A stretch of DNA of 64,000 bases from Synechococcus sp. WH 7805 (GTDB lineage Bacteria; Cyanobacteriota; Cyanobacteriia; PCC-6307; Cyanobiaceae), in the NCBI RefSeq assembly GCF_000153285.1, contig NZ_CH724168.1:576096-640095 (forward strand), in the 5' to 3' direction. The first letter of the stretch is position 1; each line of letters starts with the position of its first letter. Shown piece after piece: positions 56,817 to 64,000 of the stretch. The notes under the pieces are model-generated. The model worked only from the letters and a program-made list of their open reading frames with translations, was not told the DNA's origin and did not search any database. A program made the position numbers and the translations under genes.

Positions 56817-58547
56817 GTGGTAACCGTCAATCTTGCCGGAGCAATGAAATCAAAACACCAATCGCTTAATAGTAAGTTAATGAAATATCTGCACCCAGCT
56901 GTATCGAAACCAACCGGATCAATAATTAATTTTCTCAATCAAAAGAACATCAGCCCATTACAAGAAACAAATTGGGAAAGCTACCAATTAAAACCGATAA
57001 TAGTAGCTTCAATCATCATCAATATTTTAGAGCTTGCATCGCCTTTATACATTAACATTGTCTACACCTCGATTCTACCTTCAGAATCCGTATCAAGCCT
57101 AATCGTACTGACAGTGATTGTCGTCACACTGATGATTATCAATGGATGGATCAAATCCGTTCGACTGTCCTTGATTGGAGACGGAGGCGCAAGAATTGAT
57201 CACAAAAAGAGGCTCGAAGCAATCTCACATTTTTTACAGATAGACATGAATGATTTTTTTAAACTTAGTCCAACACAACACATCCAGAGATTATCAGCAA
57301 TTAATATACTCAAGGACGAAAGTTCTCTGCAATCTCTAATAACAGCCATTGATTTGATATTTTCAGTTTTATTCATTATCGTGCTCTTTATGATTGGGGG
57401 TGCTGTCGGATTTACGGCCATAGGAGGTATCGCAATCTATTTATTCAAAGCATTCAAATTCTCCAAAGAGTATGAGGAGATATCGCGTTCTCGCGATCTA
57501 ATCGATTTACAAACACGGTCGTTTCATGAGGAAGTAATTGAAGCGGCGGACTTAATCAAGGCTAACGGACTTCAACAAAAAATGATTGTGGAGAGTGAAA
57601 TTTATCAAGACAGGCGTGCACACGAACGTATGCGACAAAATCAACAGTCCGGTATATTCCAAGCCTTTGGTTCCTTAACTGGACAGCTAACTTTCTCGAC
57701 AGGAATCACATTGGGTGCATTCTTAGTTATTACAGATAATTTGAGTGTAGGTGCTCTGGCAGCTTCAATTCTTCTTCTAGGCAAAATTCTTACTCCATGG
57801 CAGCAAGCAATGAATCTATTGAACAGCTACCGTCGGATAGCCCATTCAAGGGATGAATATAAATCATTAATGTCAATACCAATAACATCAAAACCAGGGA
57901 AGAAATCAATAGGAGACTGGCATTATATAAAGATCAATAAAAACAAAGATATCGCTATAACCGCAGAGGAGGGTGAGATAATATTAATCAAAGATCAACT
58001 CCACGGTGAAAACACTCGTCATATATTTTTGGAGATTGCAGGAATCAAACAAAGCAATGGGTTGTTAATCAATGATATCAATGTGGAAGAAATTTCAAGC
58101 GATCATCTAAAAGAATATATTGCATATATTGATCCCTCACGATCATTTTTCAAGGGTACTTTACTAGAAAATTTAACAGGATTCCAATTTAAGAAAAATC
58201 GTAGACTTGCACTTTTTTGGTCAATGCTCAGCGGACTTGATGAAGAAGTTAGAAAACTACCTGATGGTTACAATACACAAATGAGTGATACTACGTCAAA
58301 TATACTTTCTCGAGATACAGAAGCAATTGCCCACATTGTCACAGCATTAAGTCAAGATCCCAAATTAATAATGATCGATTTATCAAACTACTCCTACGGC
58401 AAACAATTTGTTGATAGACTCGAGAAAATATTAAAAAGATGTGAGCTCGGAAAAATTGTTTTAATCGGAGGAGGAGGCCCTGTTTTTTCTAAAATTACAA
58501 AAAAATCATTGTATCTACAAGAAACATCTAAGGAGGTACTTCAATGA
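56817..58547 (+). CDS. Type I secretion ABC protein with dead ATP site
   Basis: The 576-residue protein has about six helices (residues about 65-340) of the PrtD/HlyB/LapB class and a C-terminal ATPase-like domain. The Walker A region reads GEIILIKDQLHGENT: aligned with its partner, every Gly of the loop is lost and the catalytic Lys is Asn399. Signature is absent and Walker B lacks the Glu (LIMIDLSN). It cannot hydrolyse ATP as a typical ABC protein. Start GTG 56817 or ATG 56844. Its stop overlaps the next start by 4 bp (ATGA), so the two probably form a heterodimer. Confidence 0.85.
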   Translation: MVTVNLAGAMKSKHQSLNSKLMKYLHPAVSKPTGSIINFLNQKNISPLQETNWESYQLKPIIVASIIINILELASPLYINIVYTSILPSESVSSLIVLTVIVVTLMIINGWIKSVRLSLIGDGGARIDHKKRLEAISHFLQIDMNDFFKLSPTQHIQRLSAINILKDESSLQSLITAIDLIFSVLFIIVLFMIGGAVGFTAIGGIAIYLFKAFKFSKEYEEISRSRDLIDLQTRSFHEEVIEAADLIKANGLQQKMIVESEIYQDRRAHERMRQNQQSGIFQAFGSLTGQLTFSTGITLGAFLVITDNLSVGALAASILLLGKILTPWQQAMNLLNSYRRIAHSRDEYKSLMSIPITSKPGKKSIGDWHYIKINKNKDIAITAEEGEIILIKDQLHGENTRHIFLEIAGIKQSNGLLINDINVEEISSDHLKEYIAYIDPSRSFFKGTLLENLTGFQFKKNRRLALFWSMLSGLDEEVRKLPDGYNTQMSDTTSNILSRDTEAIAHIVTALSQDPKLIMIDLSNYSYGKQFVDRLEKILKRCELGKIVLIGGGGPVFSKITKKSLYLQETSKEVLQ

Positions 58548-60697
58548 GCAATCAATTACCAAATAATTCACAATTAACAAAAAACTCTCAATTACTTCGA
58601 GATCTTACTTTATCAACTGATGCACCATTGTCATTCTGTATAAGACTTTTACTGCAAAAAATGAATTGGAATGGCAACCAAAGTAGGTTGTTAGATTTAT
58701 TTGGCAATGATCCATCAAACATGGATCTTGTCGATGCTCGAAATATAATGTTTAAACTTGGTTACACAAGCATTCAAGAAGAATTGAATAGTTGGGATCA
58801 ACTTAACTCCGCAAGTTTACCTGCACTATATCTAAGCACCTATCAAATCCCTTATGTTATTTACTCAGACCAAAGTAATCAATTAATAGCTGCAAACATA
58901 AGTGATCAAACAAAACTAGACCTTATTGAGGAGGATGGTGGTACAATTGTAATATTCAGAGAATTTGACGAGAATAAAGGGAAAACAACGCTTATCCAAG
59001 AAGTTATTTATAGATTTCGCAGCAGAATTTTGAAACTATATCGCATTAGTTTTGCGATATCAGTACTTGCATTATTAGTTCCTTTCTATATAAGGGTTGT
59101 CTACAATCAAGTAATTCCTAGTCAGGGATTTCTAACAGGCAGTGGTATGTATATAGGAGTGACACTATTATTCTTCGTAGATTGGAATTTAAGGCAATGG
59201 AGAAGTAAAGAACTTTCAGAAATTGTTGCTCGACTTGAGGCAATTCTAGGCTTGAAGATCATTCAAAAATCACTTAATTTAGATCAAAATCAAAGTTCAA
59301 TACTTGGTTCAAAACATTTTAAGAATCAACAGAGAGGCCTTGACTCCTTAATGACTTATTTACATAATTCATTAGGGCCAGCTCTTCTTGATTTTCCTTT
59401 TGTAATCATTTATTTGATAGCAATTTATTTGATTGCTGGGTTACTAGTCTTGGTACCCGTTACAATAATGGCTATAACGGCATTATTAGTCTTATTATTA
59501 GGAAAATATTATGATACTGCAGGTAAGATCAATATTAACAGCGAGATTAGCGTTTCAGAAGCTCAAGACGAGTTGGTTCATCGATTCTTAGAAATAAAGC
59601 AATCAAATCTTGAATGGGTTTGGATTCAAAGATTACGTGGATTGTCTGCAGAAAGTACCAATAGTTCACTTTCGATCAATCGTCAAATAGGTCGTTTGCA
59701 GATTCTAGTCAACACATCGTCGCAACTTGCAAGTATTCTAACAATATCAACAGGAGTTTGGATTGCCTACTCAAATCCTACAAATGCAGAACTACTGGGA
59801 ACACTAATTGCGGCAATGTTTTTTGTATGGAGAGTATTTACACCATTTCAACAACTGATGAATGCCGTTTTACGTTTCGGTCTCATGCGTAGGCAATTTA
59901 AGAAACTAGACCAATTCTTAAAAACACGAACCACAAAGCTAGTTAACTCATCAATGAATGATCCGCAACTCTTTGGAGGCATCATTCTCGATACAGCAGC
60001 CTGCAAAATTGGAAAGCAAAATATATATGCACTCACACGTGCTTCTATTAAAATTAATCCAGGAGAAATAATTGCCGTTACAGGCAAATCAGGGTGTGGT
60101 AAATCCACTTTAATAGGGGTAATTAATCAAATTTGCCCTCTAACACAAGGAACATTATTGTTTGACGGAAGGGATTATCGACAATTCAGTACAGAAACAA
60201 TCCAAAAGAATATATCACTTGTAATGGGAAATACAAAACTACTTCCAGGTACTATCCTTACAAACCTTTCAGCAATGAATACCGACGTTTCGTTGCAGCA
60301 GATTCATCTAATTCTAAATAAACTACAAATTTCAACGTATATAGAAGCGCTGCCAAAAGGTTTAAATACATCGATGAGTGAATCTGTTTTTTACCAGCTT
60401 CCAAAAGGGGTTAAAAAAATGTTGGCTCTTGCACAAGCCCTGATCAAGGATACGCCAATCCTTCTTATTGATGATTTTACACAGGGCCTATCAGCAGAAC
60501 AATTTGATAGTTTTATGGATATACTTCCCACTTTGTGTCAGTCAGAACTCTCAGGAAAAATGCGAAGTATACTCATAGCAACTGATAATCATCATATATT
60601 AGAGCAAGCAAATCAAATATGCATTTTGGACAATGGATTAACTACTTTCCAGGGTTCAGCGGAAGATTTACGAAAACGTCTACAGCAAAATGCATAA
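58544..60697 (+). CDS. Type I secretion ABC protein with C39-like N-terminal domain
   Basis: The 717 residues comprise an N-terminal domain (about 1-150) like the C39-peptidase-like domain of HlyB transporters without clear catalytic Cys-His; six helices (about 165-450); and an ATPase domain. Walker A is intact (GKSGCGKST, 514-522). The catalytic Glu after Walker B is Asp (LLIDD, 643-644). The signature is only LPKGVKKMLALAQ instead of LSGGQRQ. H-loop His is replaced by Asp (IATDNHH). It would bind ATP but hydrolyse slowly, if at all. Partner of the upstream gene. Confidence 0.87.
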   Translation: MSNQLPNNSQLTKNSQLLRDLTLSTDAPLSFCIRLLLQKMNWNGNQSRLLDLFGNDPSNMDLVDARNIMFKLGYTSIQEELNSWDQLNSASLPALYLSTYQIPYVIYSDQSNQLIAANISDQTKLDLIEEDGGTIVIFREFDENKGKTTLIQEVIYRFRSRILKLYRISFAISVLALLVPFYIRVVYNQVIPSQGFLTGSGMYIGVTLLFFVDWNLRQWRSKELSEIVARLEAILGLKIIQKSLNLDQNQSSILGSKHFKNQQRGLDSLMTYLHNSLGPALLDFPFVIIYLIAIYLIAGLLVLVPVTIMAITALLVLLLGKYYDTAGKININSEISVSEAQDELVHRFLEIKQSNLEWVWIQRLRGLSAESTNSSLSINRQIGRLQILVNTSSQLASILTISTGVWIAYSNPTNAELLGTLIAAMFFVWRVFTPFQQLMNAVLRFGLMRRQFKKLDQFLKTRTTKLVNSSMNDPQLFGGIILDTAACKIGKQNIYALTRASIKINPGEIIAVTGKSGCGKSTLIGVINQICPLTQGTLLFDGRDYRQFSTETIQKNISLVMGNTKLLPGTILTNLSAMNTDVSLQQIHLILNKLQISTYIEALPKGLNTSMSESVFYQLPKGVKKMLALAQALIKDTPILLIDDFTQGLSAEQFDSFMDILPTLCQSELSGKMRSILIATDNHHILEQANQICILDNGLTTFQGSAEDLRKRLQQNA

Positions 60698-60738
60698 ATT
60701 CAATTAACTCCACTGTAACTGATCCAAATTTTTTGATT

Positions 60739-62145
60739 ATGAAAAACCAAGTCAACTCTTCCTCAAGCACATCAAAAATCAATGACTCGGAGGGTATCTC
60801 TACAGGTGATTCACAAGCGACAAGTCAAAAACTATGGCTTAGAAAACATCGAAGAATTGATCAAAATGACTTGACGTCTTTAATGGGTAGTCACCGTCTT
60901 ACACAAGCATTAGATCTGGAAGAAAAAGCAAGTAATCATCACTTAATACGTGGATTATATTACCTAAGTGGTGCAGTAATATTATTTTTTCCAATCGCAG
61001 CATTGACACCCATAACTCAAGTTATTGAGGCATCAGGTGAAGTTGTTCCAAAAGGGTCGGTAAATATTATTCAGCACCTTGAAGGAGGAATAGTATCCTC
61101 AGTCAATGTTGATAATGGCCAACAGGTGAGAAAAGGAGAGGTTTTGCTCGAGTTAAACCCTCAGCTTGTAGGTAGTGCTTACGATGCAGCCATTCAAGAA
61201 TTAGACAATCTTGTCTTACAGCAAATACAGCTAAGATCAGCAATTAAAGGGCAGAAGATCCTCGATGGTTCGTCTAATAGCAATGACAAAGTTACATTGT
61301 CTCAGCAAAAATTATTAACTAGTCGATTAGAAAATAAATCAGACCAAATTGATGCCGCGAAGGCTTCAGTAGCAGAAAAGAAAGCAGAAGTCGCGGGACT
61401 TAGTGAACAAATCATGTTTCAACGTCAAGAAATAAGAATGTGGGATTCGTTGACAGATTCAGGTGCTGCTTCAAAACTACAAATGGTAACAGCTCAAGGC
61501 AAACTTGCCGAAATGATAGGCGCAAGAAATGAAGCTCAAAAAGCACTGAAACAAGCTGAGGCAAATCTAAGAGGATTAGAATCGGGAATGATATTTGAAA
61601 ATAATTCCAAAATTGCTGAGCTCGTGGGAGAAGAGGCTGTCATCAGCAAAAATATAAATAAAATCAAAAATCAACTCGAACGCACCAAAATCATTTCGCC
61701 TGTGGATGGAGTTGTGAGTGATCTTCGATATAAAGCACCAGGTTCAGTCGTAGGACCTGGAGCAGTCGTTCTGCAAGTCGTACCCAACCAGGGAAGTAAG
61801 ATTGTAGAATTGCGAGTCCCTTCAAAAGATATAGGTTTCGTTAGTATTGGTCAAAAAGTCGATATTAACTTACTGCCTTTCGATTCTAGTATCTATGGAA
61901 CCATGCCTGGTAAGATTACTTCCATCGCAGGCACAACGGTTCAAGATCCAGTCACAGGTAAGTACTACTACCTAGCCAGAGCAAGCTTAAATCATCAATA
62001 TCTAGATATAAACGACAAGAAGTTAACCATACAGTCCGGAATGCCACTTATCGGAGATATCAAAGGCCAACAAAGGAGTGTTTTGCGTTACCTCTTGCAG
62101 CCATTTACGCGAACCGTAGGATCAGCATTCCGAGAAACCAATTAA
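60739..62145 (+). CDS. HlyD-family membrane-fusion (adaptor) protein of the secretion system
   Basis: From ATG at 60739 it is 468 residues. A cytoplasmic N-terminus (1-70), one membrane helix (about 76-98, LYYLSGAVILFFPIAALTP), a biotinyl-lipoyl-like domain (QHLEGGIVSSVNVDNGQQVR), a long coiled coil (about 150-320) and a C-terminal barrel (IISPVDGVVSDLRYKAPG) follow the HlyD/PrtE layout. It links the ABC pair to an outer-membrane TolC-type channel not present in this window. It starts 41 bp after the ABC gene. Confidence 0.9.
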   Translation: MKNQVNSSSSTSKINDSEGISTGDSQATSQKLWLRKHRRIDQNDLTSLMGSHRLTQALDLEEKASNHHLIRGLYYLSGAVILFFPIAALTPITQVIEASGEVVPKGSVNIIQHLEGGIVSSVNVDNGQQVRKGEVLLELNPQLVGSAYDAAIQELDNLVLQQIQLRSAIKGQKILDGSSNSNDKVTLSQQKLLTSRLENKSDQIDAAKASVAEKKAEVAGLSEQIMFQRQEIRMWDSLTDSGAASKLQMVTAQGKLAEMIGARNEAQKALKQAEANLRGLESGMIFENNSKIAELVGEEAVISKNINKIKNQLERTKIISPVDGVVSDLRYKAPGSVVGPGAVVLQVVPNQGSKIVELRVPSKDIGFVSIGQKVDINLLPFDSSIYGTMPGKITSIAGTTVQDPVTGKYYYLARASLNHQYLDINDKKLTIQSGMPLIGDIKGQQRSVLRYLLQPFTRTVGSAFRETN

Positions 62146-62284
62146 TTCAGTTAACTCAGTTTCAAGCTTCATATTTGTTATGATGGACAGGGTATTTAAG
62201 GCCATCTGGCCTGAAGTCGATTTTACAATTCGACACCCAATCAGATGCTGATGATCCCTGGAGTGCAAACTTCTTGGTAATCAA

Positions 62285-62313
62285 TTGACTTAAGAAGCGC
62301 GAGCGATTACTTT
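62285..62313 (+). promoter_or_regulatory. Weak promoter candidate before the giant repeat gene
   Basis: TTGACT and TACTTT are spaced 17 bp apart, about 30 bp before the GTG start at 62343. Only the -35 is good. The 197-bp gap 62146-62342 also has a short AGGCC/GGCCT hairpin near 62197 but no T-tract. Confidence 0.3.
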
Positions 62314-62342
62314 AAATAGTAAGGTAGACTGTGTGTTGATAA

Positions 62343-64000
62343 GTGTTTGAAGATTTTTCGGCACAAGAGCAACGTGACCAACTGGCTGCCGCCCTGCTTG
62401 GCTCTAATCCGAAGAACACTGAAACCAATACAATAATCAATAAGGAGGGGTGGACACCCATATCACTTCGCGATTATCAAGGATACTCTGAAAATGTTGA
62501 TGCTCTTCCACCACCAAACGTACAAGTACTGAATGGAGCAGACCCTGTTCTTCAGCCATTGGGAAATGGAGGCGGCAATCTTTCACTAGGAACTGCAGGA
62601 TTTGATACTGGAAATCTCATTATACTCGTTCCAGCTTCACTTGCCGCAACAATCCTTTCCGGCAATGTATTGGACACAAATAATCCTGATATTCAACAAG
62701 CTCTTGCTGAATTAGAAACAGCCACGCTTGACCAAGCTGAATTAGAAACAGATACGTCTGATCAAGGAGAGGTATTCCCTGAGCAGACCCCTCTGCTTGG
62801 CATCAACAAAACCGTCCTCTCTGTTGATCCCATTGGTGATGGCCTCGCCAACCAGGTCGGTGATGTCATCAATTACCAGATCACTGTCACCAATTCAGGC
62901 AATCAGACCCTCAACAACGTTCTTGTTACTGACCCACTCACGGGCCTAAGCGAAACCATCCCCTCACTTGCCCCTGGTGACTCTCAGGTCTTCACGACCT
63001 CCTACACACTCACGCAACAAGACATCGACACCAATGGCGGTGGTGATGGCACCCTCGACAACACCGCCACTGTTGATTCCGACGAAACCGATCCCTCCGA
63101 TTCATCCACATCCACCACGATTCCGCAGAATCCTCTGCTCGGCATCAACAAAACCGTCCTCTCTGTTGATCCCATTGGTGATGGCCTCGCCAACCAGGTC
63201 GGTGATGTCATCAATTACCAGATCACTGTCACCAATTCAGGCAATCAGACCCTCAACAATGTTCTTGTTACTGATCCACTCACGGGCCTAAGCGAAACCA
63301 TCCCCTCACTCGCTCCTGGTGACTCTCAGGTCTTCACGACCTCTTACACACTCACGCAACAAGACATCGACACCAATGGCGGTGGTGATGGCACCCTCGA
63401 CAACACCGCCACTGTTGATTCCGACGAAACCGATCCCTCCGATTCATCCACATCCACCACGATTCCGCAGAATCCTCTGCTCGGCATCAACAAAACCGTC
63501 CTCTCTGTTGATCCCATTGGTGATGGCCTCGCCAACCAGGTCGGTGATGTCATCAATTACCAGATCACTGTCACCAATTCAGGCAATCAGACCCTCAACA
63601 ACGTTCTTGTTACTGACCCACTCACGGGCCTAAGCGAAACCATCCCCTCACTCGCCCCTGGTGACTCTCAGGTCTTCAATACCTCCTACACACTCACGCA
63701 ACAAGACATCGACACCAATGGCGGTGGTGATGGCACCCTCGACAACACCGCCACTGTTGATTCCGACGAAACCGATCCCTCCGATTCATCCACATCCACC
63801 ACGATTCCGCAGAATCCTCTGCTCGGCATCAACAAAACCGTCCTCTCTGTTGATCCCATTGGTGATGGCCTCGCCAACCAGGTCGGTGATGTCATCAATT
63901 ACCAGATCACTGTCACCAATTCAGGCAATCAGACCCTCAACAACGTTCTTGTTACTGACCCACTCACGGGCCTAAGCGAAACCATCCCCTCACTCGCCCC
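62343..64000 (+). CDS. Giant DUF11-repeat surface protein, N-terminal part (truncated by window)
   Basis: A frame from GTG at 62343 (immediately after an in-frame TAA) stays open for 1658 nt to the window edge. The first 150 residues are unique and acidic: FEDFSAQEQRDQLAAALLGS, ... VLQPLGNGGGNLSLGTAGFD, with no Sec signal, as in type I secretion substrates. Then come 114-residue DUF11-type repeats: LLGINKTVLSVDPIGDGLAN, VGDVINYQITVTNSGNQTL and TLTQQDIDTNGGGDGTLDNT. Three full copies and part of a fourth are seen. It follows the HlyD gene and is probably the substrate of that system; total length is unknown. Confidence 0.85.
   Translation, partial: MFEDFSAQEQRDQLAAALLGSNPKNTETNTIINKEGWTPISLRDYQGYSENVDALPPPNVQVLNGADPVLQPLGNGGGNLSLGTAGFDTGNLIILVPASLAATILSGNVLDTNNPDIQQALAELETATLDQAELETDTSDQGEVFPEQTPLLGINKTVLSVDPIGDGLANQVGDVINYQITVTNSGNQTLNNVLVTDPLTGLSETIPSLAPGDSQVFTTSYTLTQQDIDTNGGGDGTLDNTATVDSDETDPSDSSTSTTIPQNPLLGINKTVLSVDPIGDGLANQVGDVINYQITVTNSGNQTLNNVLVTDPLTGLSETIPSLAPGDSQVFTTSYTLTQQDIDTNGGGDGTLDNTATVDSDETDPSDSSTSTTIPQNPLLGINKTVLSVDPIGDGLANQVGDVINYQITVTNSGNQTLNNVLVTDPLTGLSETIPSLAPGDSQVFNTSYTLTQQDIDTNGGGDGTLDNTATVDSDETDPSDSSTSTTIPQNPLLGINKTVLSVDPIGDGLANQVGDVINYQITVTNSGNQTLNNVLVTDPLTGLSETIPSLA
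62793..64000 (+). repeat. Tandem 342-bp coding repeats (3.5 copies)
   Basis: Copies begin at 62793, 63135, 63477 and 63819, exactly 342 bp apart. They are almost identical at nucleotide level; only a few silent changes and one amino-acid difference (TTCACGACC to TTCAATACC in the third copy) are visible. The fourth is cut by the window edge. Confidence 0.95.

Noticed and set aside
63002..63214. Three identical 70-codon minus-strand ORFs in the repeat region (also 63344 and 63686)
   Set aside because: They recur only because the 342-bp repeat recurs and are antisense to the DUF11 frame.
62793..64000. Regularly spaced repeats as a CRISPR array
   Set aside because: The unit is 342 bp, continuous and in-frame coding without spacers; no cas genes are present.

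Overview
The window reads as a chromosomal segment of a marine picocyanobacterium of the Synechococcus/Cyanobium type. Supporting markers are carotenoid isomerase CrtH, photosystem II peptide PsbY, glucosylglycerol-phosphate phosphatase, a SulP/BicA-type transporter, a CGLD27 protein, DUF2811, DUF3318 and DUF3386 proteins, and a sirohydrochlorin chelatase. Genes are densely packed, GTG and TTG starts are common, and convergent neighbours often overlap. No strain is named because nothing in the sequence fixes it.

Layout. Positions 1-5262 are a minus-strand run: a partial membrane protein, a small conserved protein, crtH, a CDF-like transporter, trmFO, psbY and a gamma-carbonic-anhydrase-like protein. 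tRNA-Lys and tRNA-Pro flank a small signalling group (response regulator, histidine kinase, PAS protein). Positions 7.7-16 kb hold a phosphodiesterase, a Fur-family regulator with a palindrome before it, a DUF3721 protein with decapeptide repeats, a stand-alone SepF domain, an ArsS-type radical SAM protein, and ggpP opposite a dehydrogenase-like gene. Positions 16-28.5 kb carry an SbcCD-like pair, a kinase, a lytic transglycosylase, metY-metA, alkB and an AEC transporter. Positions 30.8-35.1 kb are a polar amino-acid ABC operon containing an HdeD-like gene. Positions 35.2-55.8 kb are mostly household genes: SulP, cbiX, a GMC oxidoreductase, tRNA-fMet, asparaginase, rsfS, carB, an AGCS symporter, an ABC exporter, tpiA and folP.

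At least six decayed genes are visible, most missing from a simple ORF view: a COG4637-like ATPase end (about 9.5 kb), an MFS transporter (about 23 kb), an LCAT-like lipoprotein split by a frameshift (28.5-30.0 kb), a phospholipase D-like gene (30.0-30.6 kb), and decayed second copies of the AGCS symporter and ABC exporter (50.2-51.5 kb). The last two lie between their intact paralogues in an order that suggests an old tandem duplication with reciprocal loss.

The most striking region is 55.9-64.0 kb. An A+T-rich operon encodes two different type I secretion ABC subunits whose ATP-site motifs are heavily altered, then an HlyD-type adaptor. Directly downstream a large open frame runs off the window edge. 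It starts with about 150 unique residues and continues into nearly identical 114-residue DUF11-like repeats. The simplest reading is a dedicated secretion system plus its giant surface protein, comparable in concept to the swimming or adhesion proteins of marine Synechococcus. That link is inference.
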